Shown: one piece after another, positions 43,471 to 52,910 of the stretch | Numbering within the stretch: position 1 is the first letter of the stretch | How the letters are laid out: each line of letters begins with the position of its first letter | Assembly: GCF_032399705.1 (NCBI RefSeq) | Contig: NZ_CP135922.1 | Span: 3,348,001 to 3,412,000 of the forward strand | DNA: 64,000 bases | Source of the DNA: Paenibacillus sp. BIC5C1 | GTDB lineage: Bacteria; Bacillota; Bacilli; Paenibacillales; Paenibacillaceae | Direction: 5' to 3' | Notes under the pieces: model-generated | Seen by the model: only the letters and a program-made list of their open reading frames with translations | Database searches by the model: none | What the model was told of the DNA's origin: nothing | Program-made: the position numbers and the translations under genes

Positions 43471-44364
43471 GTGGAGCTTCAGCAATTAAAATATTTTGTG
43501 GAGGTTGCCAGTCAATTGCATTTTGGCCGTGCAGCTGAACGTTTGCATGCTTCCCAGCAGACGGTAAGCCACCAAATTGGGCAATTAGAGAATGAGCTTG
43601 ACCTCAAGCTATTCAAACGAACAACACGCAAAGTCGAATTGACTATGGCTGGAGAGGCACTATTAGCAGAAGTCCAACTCGCTTTCAAGCATTTGCAACG
43701 GGGGATAGACGAAGCCAAAAGATCAGAAACCGGCAGAAGAGGGAGGCTGACCATCGGTTATTTTGGAATTATGCTATATACCGTTTTGCCAAGTGCTATA
43801 CGGCTTTATCGTGAGCTCTATCCCGATGTCGAGATTGTTATGCAAGAGATGGAATCCGATCAAGTGGAGCAAAAACTGTTACAGGGCGAAATAGATATTG
43901 GTTTTTCAGTTGATCTAAATGACAAGCATAGTGAACACAGCATGAATTGGCTTCCATTTTCAACGGAGCCCCTCGTCGTAGCTCTGCCCAAAAAACATCT
44001 TTTATCGGATAAACAACACATTACTCTCGCAGATTTAAAAAATGAATCCTTCGTTATCTTAAATCGGAATGATTCGCCAGCCTTGTTCGACTCCTTTATT
44101 CTGTTATGTCGCCAGGCTGGGTTCACACCCCATATTGTGCAGCAAGCGGCAAGTGACCAAGCGGTAGTCGGTCTCGTAGCCACGGGCATCGGTGTCGCTT
44201 TTGTACTTGGATGCATGAGTAAAATGTTTGAGAATGACGTTACGTTTATCCCGCTCACGGAACCAAGTTTTGAATTAACTTTGGCAATCTGCTGGCTGCG
44301 CAGCAATCAGTCCTCGCAAGTCGATCATTTTGTAGACGTCATGCGAAGCTTTAATGAAGTCTAG
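43471..44364 (+). CDS. LysR-family transcriptional regulator
   Basis: 297 residues, usual for the family. HTH: MELQQLKYFVEVASQLHFGR followed by AAERLHASQQTVSHQIGQLE (residues about 1-40), then the two-lobed effector domain (LTIGYFGIMLYTVLPSAIRL onward). Read divergently from the DHA2 exporter, so it probably activates it in response to the exported compound. Starts with GTG behind AAGGAGAC. Confidence 0.88.
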   Translation: MELQQLKYFVEVASQLHFGRAAERLHASQQTVSHQIGQLENELDLKLFKRTTRKVELTMAGEALLAEVQLAFKHLQRGIDEAKRSETGRRGRLTIGYFGIMLYTVLPSAIRLYRELYPDVEIVMQEMESDQVEQKLLQGEIDIGFSVDLNDKHSEHSMNWLPFSTEPLVVALPKKHLLSDKQHITLADLKNESFVILNRNDSPALFDSFILLCRQAGFTPHIVQQAASDQAVVGLVATGIGVAFVLGCMSKMFENDVTFIPLTEPSFELTLAICWLRSNQSSQVDHFVDVMRSFNEV

Positions 44365-44667
44365 ATATATAACATATAGCATAAGATTCGAGAAAGAATG
44401 AGTTACTTGGAGAGTCGCCTAACAGCGGCTTTTTTTTACTGTACCTGCAAGCTCGTTTTACAAGCACAGGATGGAAAACTTGTTAAAAAATCGTACCATT
44501 CGATTCTTTGTTTTTGCAGGATCAAAAAGTATCCTACGACACAAAAATGATCGGATCATACAAAAAAGTGCGTACTATTCAGCGATCAGGACACCTGATA
44601 ATCTAACATTCGAAGGGCAAGTTGAATTGTCGTTCAATATATAAATCGTACTGAAGGGGTGGAATAA
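44365..44667. other. Intergenic region with terminator and a putative HxlR-type box
   Basis: An AGTCGC/GCGGCT hairpin plus T-run at 44413-44437 ends the lysR gene. The rest is AT-rich non-coding sequence. AGTGCGTACTA at 44567-44577 repeats a motif found at the HxlR/arginase promoter (46966-46976), and GATAAT at 44597-44602 is a possible -10. Confidence 0.55.
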
Positions 44668-46110
44668 ATGCCAGCGTATCAACTTCACTTGAAAGATAAA
44701 CGTATCGAATGGGGAAACGCAATAGATGTGGAGTATCTCATTGGCACATATTCACAGGACTCGATTAGAACAGGAGAGAATGCGGCTTTGAATTGGAAAT
44801 TGCCTGACGGCATATATAGAGCAAAAGAGGTCGTCATAGAGCTGGATAAACTACTTGAAGCCATACTGGTTCAGCTTGGCGAACCGATAGACGGTAATCC
44901 TTCGGTGTTATTGGACAGCCTTCAGGCCAATTTGGCAATCTCCGGTGATCTTTCATCACTACCGCTTGGACCTTTGGCTTTGAAGGATAAAGCGGGTGTT
45001 GAAATTACGGCACAGGCTGCACGCATTGGTGAACAATTGGTTCTCTGGGCACGAGAGATTAATTATGAAAAGAGGGCACTGGCGCAATATGGGGCGGAAA
45101 CTCTTGGAGAGCTGGAATTTAGAAGTCATTGCTACGGTCATACTCTGATACCGGAAGCTATAGCTCAGGTTTGGGGACCCGCTGGGGGACCAAAAGTTAT
45201 GCAGCTATATAATGAATACTTGCACCAATTTGTATTGCTGCGTGATGCATTACTTCCCTTTGCCAATTGGGAACAAGTACCCTTTGAAGTCAAGGAACAC
45301 ACGCAATTCAAAGGATTACGTTTTCTGGAGCCTGCCCGTAAGATCTTTTTAACTCAATTGCTCGGGAAGGAATTAACTCACAAGGCGATTGTTCAATATG
45401 CACAGAGTGTCGTTAGCTCGGGTTTGACCTCTGCTGGTTATGGTTTTCAATATTCTCTAGGAACCGTATTTCCAGCTGGCTTGGGAGAGTCGGCTGGCAC
45501 GGCTGCGCGTTATCTTCTGAAGTGGCATCCAGTACAAACCATTGAGACTGAAGATACAAAAGATATAGTTGCCATCTCATTCGAATATGAATATGACGAT
45601 TATTATGCTGCACCACGCGACGAAACAGGAACGGGTATACCTGGTAGCAAGAATCATCTTCACATTTCAGAAGATCACAGTGATCTTCCATCCATCGCAC
45701 GACTGCTTCCGAATATAGAGTCAGATCGAACAACCCTGCGTTTCAGTGTGGAGAGAGAAGGTCATGCATCATCTAGTGTAGAATCTAGTGTGGATCTCGG
45801 TCAGCTCTTTAGGGGGCATCGATTTTCATATCGGCCTGAAAAGAACAGCCATTCCAAGGATGCTGCCGTGGAGCGACCATCGACCAGCATTCATCAGGTA
45901 GCAGACATTCTGTCGCATCCCGGGTTGGTGACAAATACGGACGCAGGAGTCCATTTCATTTCAACAGGTGGGAATGAACTTGTACAGTGGGCTTTGTTAG
46001 GCAAGCTGTATCCTGAAAATGTGGTGTTATTGGAAAAAGGAGATCAAGAGGAGCTGGAAGCAGCTTTGGTTTCCGGGAAGGGGTATGGAACGCAATTTCT
46101 GGTGTTGTAA
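44668..46110 (+). CDS. Uncharacterised cytoplasmic protein, 480 residues
   Basis: I do not recognise the family. No signal or membrane segment is visible. Features include an acidic N-terminus, RSHCYGHTLIPEAIAQVWGP near 152-171, VVSSGLTSAGYGFQYSLGTV near 250-270, a tyrosine-rich FEYEYDDYYAAPRDETGTG near 308-326, and a C-terminal part (IHQVADILSHPGLVTNTDA, ALLGKLYPENVVLLEKGD) that could be a Rossmann-like or regulatory end. TGAAGGGGTGG gives a good ribosome site. It is transcribed alone; an 11-bp motif in its upstream region is shared with the nearby HxlR/arginase promoter, so it may be controlled by those regulators. Confidence 0.7.
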   Translation: MPAYQLHLKDKRIEWGNAIDVEYLIGTYSQDSIRTGENAALNWKLPDGIYRAKEVVIELDKLLEAILVQLGEPIDGNPSVLLDSLQANLAISGDLSSLPLGPLALKDKAGVEITAQAARIGEQLVLWAREINYEKRALAQYGAETLGELEFRSHCYGHTLIPEAIAQVWGPAGGPKVMQLYNEYLHQFVLLRDALLPFANWEQVPFEVKEHTQFKGLRFLEPARKIFLTQLLGKELTHKAIVQYAQSVVSSGLTSAGYGFQYSLGTVFPAGLGESAGTAARYLLKWHPVQTIETEDTKDIVAISFEYEYDDYYAAPRDETGTGIPGSKNHLHISEDHSDLPSIARLLPNIESDRTTLRFSVEREGHASSSVESSVDLGQLFRGHRFSYRPEKNSHSKDAAVERPSTSIHQVADILSHPGLVTNTDAGVHFISTGGNELVQWALLGKLYPENVVLLEKGDQEELEAALVSGKGYGTQFLVL

Positions 46111-46190
46111 TGCCTTAAACCATTCGTGACAGATGATATGACGGCGGCAGCGTATTCGTACACAGCTGCTGCCGTCAAATTACGAATACT

Positions 46191-46586
46191 CTAATTTACA
46201 TTAGCGATGTCACGGCGAGAGTCATCATTGTCGCAAGATACTTCGTCGGGGAACTTCTCGATATAAGTCGTGCCAAACTTGCACAACATCTGAAGCATGG
46301 GGGCCAGTTCCTCACCCAGATCGGACAAATAATATTCTACTTTTGGCGGTGCAACCGGATAGACCTTACGAATAATCAGACCGTCACTTTCAAGCATTCT
46401 AAGCTGCATCGTAATCATGCGTTGGGTTGCATCAGGAAGAAGTCGCTGTAGCTCATTAAATCGAATGGGACCTTTTGTTAAGTGATTGAGTATAGAAATT
46501 TTCCATTTGCCGCTAAGTAAGCTCATGACAATTTCCGATGTACAGCGATAGGTTTTATTTCTAAAGTTAATCATCCTCCGACACAT
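46191..46586 (-). CDS. HxlR-family regulator (downstream of two)
   Basis: About 131 residues, winged helix of the HxlR family: SEIVMSLLSGKWKISILNHL, FNELQRLLPDATQRMITMQL, RKVYPVAPPKVEYYLSDLG. It overlaps the previous HxlR gene. Possible starts are GTG 46595, ATG 46586 or ATG 46574; none has an ideal ribosome site (GGAGG abuts the last), so I take the middle ATG with low certainty. HxlR proteins sense aldehydes or electrophiles in relatives. Close pair of paralogues. Confidence 0.75.
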   Translation of the reverse strand: MCRRMINFRNKTYRCTSEIVMSLLSGKWKISILNHLTKGPIRFNELQRLLPDATQRMITMQLRMLESDGLIIRKVYPVAPPKVEYYLSDLGEELAPMLQMLCKFGTTYIEKFPDEVSCDNDDSRRDIANVN

Positions 46587-46929
46587 CTCTTTCACTTTGA
46601 TTTTGTACTCCCCACTCGCACAAACCTTCCAGAACGGGCAATAATGTTTCTGCTTTATTGGTCAGACTGTACTCGACTTTAGGTGGGACTTGAGGATACT
46701 CTTTCCGTTCGACCATACCATCCGCTTCCAATTCTTTGAGTTGTGAACTCAATGTTTTAAATGTAATTGCTCCAATTTGTCTTTTCAGTTCATTAAAGCG
46801 TACCGGTTGGTTTTCTGCCAAAAGATAAATAATGACCATCTTCCATTTACCGCCAATGACAGACAGTGTGTAGCCAAACGGCGTATCTTGAATATGTTTA
46901 ACCTTACCCTGATATTCAGCCATGCTCAT
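46567..46929 (-). CDS. HxlR-family regulator (upstream of two)
   Basis: About 120 residues: FGYTLSVIGGKWKMVIIYLL, FNELKRQIGAITFKTLSSQL, RKEYPQVPPKVEYSLTNKA. It is a clear paralogue of the next gene, with which it overlaps by about 20-30 nt. ATG at 46929 follows AAAGGA; the frame extends to 46962 without support. Divergent from the arginase-fold gene; an inverted repeat GTAGTAC/GTACTAC (46949-46955 and 46971-46977) lies just before it. Confidence 0.8.
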   Translation of the reverse strand: MSMAEYQGKVKHIQDTPFGYTLSVIGGKWKMVIIYLLAENQPVRFNELKRQIGAITFKTLSSQLKELEADGMVERKEYPQVPPKVEYSLTNKAETLLPVLEGLCEWGVQNQSERDVSEDD

Positions 46930-46948
46930 ATTTATGCTATCCTTTCGG

Positions 46949-46977
46949 GTAGTACCTGTCATAATAGTGCGTACTAC
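46949..46977. promoter_or_regulatory. Inverted repeat at the HxlR-arginase divergent promoter
   Basis: GTAGTAC (46949-46955) and GTACTAC (46971-46977), 22 bp centre to centre. The right arm sits about where the -35 box of the arginase-side promoter would be, given TATACT at 46998-47003. Confidence 0.55.
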
Positions 46978-47034
46978 TTTTTGATTTGCGTTCAGTTTAT
47001 ACTAACCTTACTTTGAAGTAAAGGAGAGAAAAAC

Positions 47035-47949
47035 ATGAATCAAAAAACAATACGTCTGTTAATGCCACAGTGGCAAGGCGGGAATAATCCTAACTACTCT
47101 TTTGGGGCGGAACTGCTTGCCTGGCTGGCTCCTGATAATGATCAACCACTGATTCAAGTACCTGTACGAGCATATGATGGAACTCCACTGGAAAACGAGG
47201 ATGGTGTCAATGGGAGAAAACAACTCATCGAACAACTGGAAGCGGCCCAGCATATTATTCATGCTCACATGCCTGACCGCATCGTCATGTTTGGTGGGGA
47301 TTGCTTGGTCGAACAAGCCCCATTTGCCTATTTAAATGAACGGTATAATGGAGAATTAGGATTGATTTGGATCGATGCGCACAGTGATTTGGTTGGTTAC
47401 GTGGGTTATGATAACGGACATACGCTACCACTAGGAAATCTTTTGGGAGAAGGGGATGAGGAGTTTGCAAAACATGTAAAAATCCCTCTAAAACCTGAAA
47501 ATGTCTTTATCGCGGGGTTGGCAACACCTACAGAAGAGGAAAGCGAAGTAATCTCAGCAGCATTTGAAAGATTGGGTATAACAACCGCTGAATCAGATAC
47601 AGAAATGATTCAAAGACTTGGCATTAAAACTGCCGGAGCCGAAGAATTAACGAAAAGTACAGCATCCATCAAAGAGTGGATTAAAGAAAGCGGCATTAAG
47701 CATCTGGCTGTTCACCTGGATCTGGATGTGCTGGATCCCAAAGCTTTTCGCTCCTTACTATTCGCGAGTCCTGAAGGACCTTATACGTTCTCTCCTGCGG
47801 GAAGCTTGCAAATCCCTCAGCTCCTGCATCTACTTAAAGAAATATCGAAAGAAACAGATGTCGTGGGGTTAGGTATAACCGAGCACATGCCATGGGATGC
47901 AATTAACCTGAAAAACCTGCTGGGGGAAATACCTATTTTAAATCAATAA
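47035..47949 (+). CDS. Arginase-fold (ureohydrolase family) protein with altered metal motif
   Basis: 304 residues. Family motifs are DAHSD (residues 114-118) and HLDLDVLDP near 224-232 for manganese binding, but the first motif GGDHS is GGDC here (Gly87-Gly88-Asp89-Cys90). A cysteine in place of the metal-binding His occurs in some arginase-like proteins and makes true arginase activity doubtful. It may hydrolyse another guanidino or formimino compound. Divergent from two HxlR regulators, which probably control it. AAAGGAG precedes the ATG. Confidence 0.8.
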   Translation: MNQKTIRLLMPQWQGGNNPNYSFGAELLAWLAPDNDQPLIQVPVRAYDGTPLENEDGVNGRKQLIEQLEAAQHIIHAHMPDRIVMFGGDCLVEQAPFAYLNERYNGELGLIWIDAHSDLVGYVGYDNGHTLPLGNLLGEGDEEFAKHVKIPLKPENVFIAGLATPTEEESEVISAAFERLGITTAESDTEMIQRLGIKTAGAEELTKSTASIKEWIKESGIKHLAVHLDLDVLDPKAFRSLLFASPEGPYTFSPAGSLQIPQLLHLLKEISKETDVVGLGITEHMPWDAINLKNLLGEIPILNQ

Positions 47950-48000
47950 AGTTGTACACGAGAAGAAATTATCGTTGAACCATAACTGATTTGCTTCATC

Positions 48001-48041
48001 AAACCCAAAAAAGCCGTATATTACTACGGCTCTTTTGGGTT
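48001..48041. terminator. Bidirectional terminator
   Basis: Stem AGCCGTA / TACGGCT extended by AAACCCAAAA and TTTTGGGTTT, between the arginase-fold gene and the convergent ger operon. Confidence 0.85.
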
Positions 48042-48046
48042 TGATG

Positions 48047-49168
48047 CTAATTCAATACACCGCTTCCGATCACTTTGACCTTCACTTCCGGGTGAAAACG
48101 AACCTGAGCATATTCTTTGTTCCAATCCAACTGTTTCCACAAGTCCGGATAATGTGCAATTAACTGCCTTCCAATACCAAATGAATCACATCCACTTCGC
48201 TGTAGTGTCTGGATAATTACCTCAGCATCCCGGGTCATGGCTTCCGATAGCTGACGGTTTAGACGTTCAATCGTACCCTTTTCCTGAAGATGATCTCTTG
48301 GATATTCAACAATAGTAACAGGAAGATTTACACGGAGACTCACATCAATCTTACTGTCGTTACCCACCTTTACGTTCAGCTTGCGTTTAATTTTTTCCGT
48401 ATTTGCTTCATAAGTAACGTAATTTCTCGGATCATTGGAAGGACCGGAGTGTATCTTTTTGACAAAGCGCGCAGCCTTATTCCATTTCCCGCTCATAATA
48501 ACGTAAAGTGGCCCTTGTTCCGTGTTCAGACTCCCGGTGAACTTTTGATCATGGAACAGGGCAATCCCCCGTGCAGCAATCTCTTCTCCGTCCTGATAAA
48601 GATAGGGCAGCGCAAAATCCTGACCTGGGTCAAGCATGGGTGGAAGCAGGGTTTCCAACGTCATCTCGGGGAAAATGCACAATTCCTCCAGACTTTTAAT
48701 CTTTTTCGTTATAAACTCACCAATCAAAATGCTGCCGACTCTTTTTTGTTGTAACAAATCTCCGGCTGCGCCATCAACGATGCCTATTTTTACGTGTGAG
48801 GTTGGATAATCGGGTTCCCGATATAAGACGTCCAAATAGGGATAAATATCGTTTTGTGCAAGTTTGTTACCATATAGAATCATTCCATACTTGAAGAAAC
48901 GAATGTCCCCAGTGACTTTGGCCCGAATTCGATCCGTGCTCTGACGAACAGATCTCCCCGTACCTGAATGAATTTCATTATCGCTGTTGCCTTGTTCACT
49001 TTCAAAATCATCGACAATTTCGAGAGTTTGCTTGATTTCCCCCTCAGAAGTTATATCATACGCAGAAGCATTAGCTAATCTTGCATCCTTTAGACTGTCC
49101 TGATCCCAGCAGCCTGTCGACAGCATAAGTAGTGTCAGCGTTCCAAGGACCGTTCCTCGCTTTCTCAT
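48047..49168 (-). CDS. Spore germination lipoprotein, Ger(x)C family
   Basis: 373 residues. Lipobox STGC near residue 20 (LLMLSTGCWDQ, the Cys-Trp-Asp that is usual for GerAC proteins) and a Ger(x)C domain to the end. C subunit of a germinant receptor in the spore inner membrane. It overlaps the B gene by 4 nt, so translation is coupled. Confidence 0.88.
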   Translation of the reverse strand: MRKRGTVLGTLTLLMLSTGCWDQDSLKDARLANASAYDITSEGEIKQTLEIVDDFESEQGNSDNEIHSGTGRSVRQSTDRIRAKVTGDIRFFKYGMILYGNKLAQNDIYPYLDVLYREPDYPTSHVKIGIVDGAAGDLLQQKRVGSILIGEFITKKIKSLEELCIFPEMTLETLLPPMLDPGQDFALPYLYQDGEEIAARGIALFHDQKFTGSLNTEQGPLYVIMSGKWNKAARFVKKIHSGPSNDPRNYVTYEANTEKIKRKLNVKVGNDSKIDVSLRVNLPVTIVEYPRDHLQEKGTIERLNRQLSEAMTRDAEVIIQTLQRSGCDSFGIGRQLIAHYPDLWKQLDWNKEYAQVRFHPEVKVKVIGSGVLN

Positions 49169-50253
49169 ATCGTCTTCTCCTTTCGTCTCAATATATAAGA
49201 CAGGATCAGCAACAAAAGAGGAAGAATGATGAGAAATAGGTAGGCTGATTTGTTGGCATCCGTACTAACCATCTCGAGATTTTCTTGCTGCTGTGGCAGG
49301 TAGGCAATGATACAAGATGCAATGACGACATACGGCACGGCTTTTTTATGGTTTTTTTGTTTAAAAAGATAACCTAAACCATAGGAAGCAGCATAATAAT
49401 AACCGCAAATCGCGCCGAAAATGGAGATTAACCAAATCGGGAGGAACAGAAAATCGGCCCGATCCATTGTCCCGAGCGGGATGGAACGGAGCAGATATAT
49501 AACAGGTTCAGGCATCATATCGAGCTGCTGGGGACTGAATGCCGTTGAACATATGAACACGCTGAACGAATACAGTACAGCGACGACTGCACTTGCTGCA
49601 GCAATGGATTTGAGCTTACCCGTACTTTTGCCTTCTACCATGGGATACACAACGAGGAAAAATTCAAATCCAAACATGGCCATTAACGTTTCGGTTGAGC
49701 CGCTTATAATATTGGGCCAGCCTGCTTCGTCCAAAGGCAGCAAATACAGCAAATTAACTTTCTTGAGTCCATAACTGATCAAAACCATCATGGGTATAAC
49801 CAAAAACGAAATCAGTACAAGCACTCTCGCAATAATTCGCAGGTTTTGACGAACCAGATAAATGCTGCTGAACAGAAAGAGGGACAGTATGGCCCACCTG
49901 GGTGTGTCCTGCAGCATCCAGCGATTAATAACACCGTAAGCGTTCACCAGCACAGAAGTCCCCATGAACAGGTAATATCCAATGTAGCCAATTGTAAGAA
50001 TTTTTCCAATCACATTACCGGTAATCAGGGTCGTGATTTCATATATGGAAGAGCTAGGGAAACGCCGCATGAGCATCCAGCACATGAATATGATTAATTG
50101 GATCAAAATACCGCCAAGGAAAACAGAGATCCACCCGGCGCCATGGGATAGAAGATGGATGCGATAAGGGAGTGACAAAATATCCACGCCGATTTCGAAT
50201 TTCAAAATCAGGAAAAATAATTGTCCCCGAGTGATCGTAATATCTTTATTCAC
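49165..50253 (-). CDS. Spore germination permease, GerAB/GerKB family
   Basis: 362 residues, ten or so membrane segments, starting at GTG. ITRGQLFFLILKFEIGVDIL, and MAMFGFEFFLVVYPMVEGKS are typical of the amino-acid-permease-like B subunit that binds the germinant. Overlaps the A gene by 8 nt and C gene by 4 nt. Confidence 0.88.
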   Translation of the reverse strand: MNKDITITRGQLFFLILKFEIGVDILSLPYRIHLLSHGAGWISVFLGGILIQLIIFMCWMLMRRFPSSSIYEITTLITGNVIGKILTIGYIGYYLFMGTSVLVNAYGVINRWMLQDTPRWAILSLFLFSSIYLVRQNLRIIARVLVLISFLVIPMMVLISYGLKKVNLLYLLPLDEAGWPNIISGSTETLMAMFGFEFFLVVYPMVEGKSTGKLKSIAAASAVVAVLYSFSVFICSTAFSPQQLDMMPEPVIYLLRSIPLGTMDRADFLFLPIWLISIFGAICGYYYAASYGLGYLFKQKNHKKAVPYVVIASCIIAYLPQQQENLEMVSTDANKSAYLFLIILPLLLLILSYILRRKEKTI

Positions 50254-51709
50254 GTTTTTTCCAACTCCTAGAGAACTTCTGCTGTTTCAATTGTTGTGGT
50301 CTGGCATCATGAGGTCGTTGACGAAGCGCCCAGATCGGAAAACGAATGAATACATCCTTCATGTCGGCTAGTCGAAAAGGTGCCACTGGCGCAAAATAGG
50401 GAGAACCGAAGGTTTCCAGCTTGCACAGATGAATTGTAAGAAATACCAGTCCAAAAGCAATACCAATGTATCCAAAGATCGCTGCGCCAATCATCATTGG
50501 AAAACGAAGAATACGTACTGCTGAACTCATCTCATGAGATGGCACGAGAAAGGAGGAAATGGCAGTTAACGATACAACGATGATCATCGTATAGGATACA
50601 AGGCCTGCACGAACAATGGCATCTCCAATAACCAAACCGCCAACGATACCGATGGTTTGACCCACGCGGCTGGGCAGTCTCACTCCGGCCTCTCTCAATA
50701 CTTCAAAGATTAGTTCAAGCAGCATTGCCTCAATAAGAGCAGGGAACGGGATGTTCTGCAAAGATTTTTTGATTGTATGTGCCAGCTCCAACGGTAAAAT
50801 GGCCGAGTGGAAGGAGATGGTTGCGATATAAACAGCAGGCAACGTGAAAGCAATGATAAAGCTCATCATTCGAATTAATCTTAAAAATGAACTTACCATC
50901 CACCGACCGTGATAATCATCCGGGCTCTGGTAAAATGCAAAAAATGTAACGGGAGCGATAAGGGCTGAAGGGCTGCCTTCTGCAAGAATGGCTAAACGCC
51001 CTTCCAGCAGATTGGCAATAACCCGATCTGGCCTTTCAGTGCTCAGCTGTTGCGGGAACAAGGAGAATGGGCTATCCTCTATGAGCTCTTCAATAAATCC
51101 GGGTGCCAGAACCATATCTGAGGTAATGGACAAAATTCGCTCTTTCACTTTATCCACCAACTCCGGATTGGCTACATCCTGTAGATAGACGACAGCAATT
51201 TTGGTACGGGTTTTCTCACCCACATTAAAATAACGAACTATTAATGACGGACTAATAATTTGTCTGCGAATCAGATTCAAATTGACGGAAAGCTGCTCAA
51301 TGAATCCATTATGCGCACCTCGAATAACGCCTTCGTTTTCCGGTTCCGTCGTTGTACGGGCATACATTTTCTCTGTAGAAAGAATATAAAACTCGGTAGC
51401 TCCATCCAGTATGTAGAGGCACTTTCCTTGAATGAGTGAATCTATTGCCTTTTGCAGATCCGTTTCCAGATGACTACCCAATGTGGTAAATAAGGGATGG
51501 TCTACAGGATTGCAGTGGTCGTACAACGAGGCTAATACATGTGTCTGTATGATCTCCTGATCCACAAGTGACTCAATATAGAGAAGTACACCCTCGACAC
51601 CATGTAACGAGATAAAGTGTTTATTCAGATCATCAGTTTGAAAAAGGGACTGCTCCACATAGGAGATGTTTTTCTTTAATTCAGAAAAAGTAGTGTGGGG
51701 TTGGGTCAT
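50246..51709 (-). CDS. Spore germination protein, GerAA/GerKA family
   Basis: About 487 residues. A cytosolic N-terminal part, then about five membrane helices from residue ~280 (MMSFIIAFTLPAVYIATISF). LVIGDAIVRAGLVS and the PFPALIEAMLLELIFEVLRE region match GerA family A subunits. The frame opens at TTG 51727, but AGAGGTG is placed for ATG 51709. First gene of an A-B-C operon; the ligand of this receptor cannot be predicted. Confidence 0.88.
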   Translation of the reverse strand: MTQPHTTFSELKKNISYVEQSLFQTDDLNKHFISLHGVEGVLLYIESLVDQEIIQTHVLASLYDHCNPVDHPLFTTLGSHLETDLQKAIDSLIQGKCLYILDGATEFYILSTEKMYARTTTEPENEGVIRGAHNGFIEQLSVNLNLIRRQIISPSLIVRYFNVGEKTRTKIAVVYLQDVANPELVDKVKERILSITSDMVLAPGFIEELIEDSPFSLFPQQLSTERPDRVIANLLEGRLAILAEGSPSALIAPVTFFAFYQSPDDYHGRWMVSSFLRLIRMMSFIIAFTLPAVYIATISFHSAILPLELAHTIKKSLQNIPFPALIEAMLLELIFEVLREAGVRLPSRVGQTIGIVGGLVIGDAIVRAGLVSYTMIIVVSLTAISSFLVPSHEMSSAVRILRFPMMIGAAIFGYIGIAFGLVFLTIHLCKLETFGSPYFAPVAPFRLADMKDVFIRFPIWALRQRPHDARPQQLKQQKFSRSWKKRE

Positions 51710-51792
51710 GAGACACCTCTTGTCCAATATGAGATGTTCATAATGTGTACTTAGCTAGGATGATTTATCCAACAAGGATTCGGATGAACACA

Positions 51793-51818
51793 AAAAGTCG
51801 CCAGAAATGGCGACTTTT
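51793..51818. terminator. Intrinsic terminator of the aldo/keto reductase gene
   Basis: Stem AAAAGTCGCCA / TGGCGACTTTT with a GAAA loop, T-run on the minus strand, 15 nt past the stop codon. Confidence 0.85.
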
Positions 51819-51832
51819 ATCATTAGAAAGGG

Positions 51833-52738
<906 letters not shown>

Positions 52739-52811
52739 TTATATCATTCATATCAAATGTTTGCCTAATTATCTCACTGGGTGTATAAATTCACTCTTGA
52801 CCTTCAATTGA

Positions 52812-52843
52812 AAGACTTCTATTCTGCCTCGAATAGAAGTCTT
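52812..52843. terminator. Hairpin between the SIS gene and the aldo/keto reductase gene
   Basis: Perfect 13-bp stem AAGACTTCTATTC / GAATAGAAGTCTT with a 6-nt loop, about 70 nt after the SIS gene stop on the minus strand. Weak T-run, so termination may be partial. Confidence 0.65.
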
Positions 52844-52910
52844 AGGATTTTCCTCTGAAATTACCCTTGCTCGAAACGTCCAAGCTGATCGAAAGAACTA
52901 ACCTTTCTTT

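Noticed and set aside
27343..51818. Near-identical hairpins at 27343 and 51793 as a dispersed repeat
   Set aside because: Both are ordinary terminator stems (AAGTCGCCA / TGGCGACTT) next to gene ends; the likeness is limited to the stem and is common among terminators.
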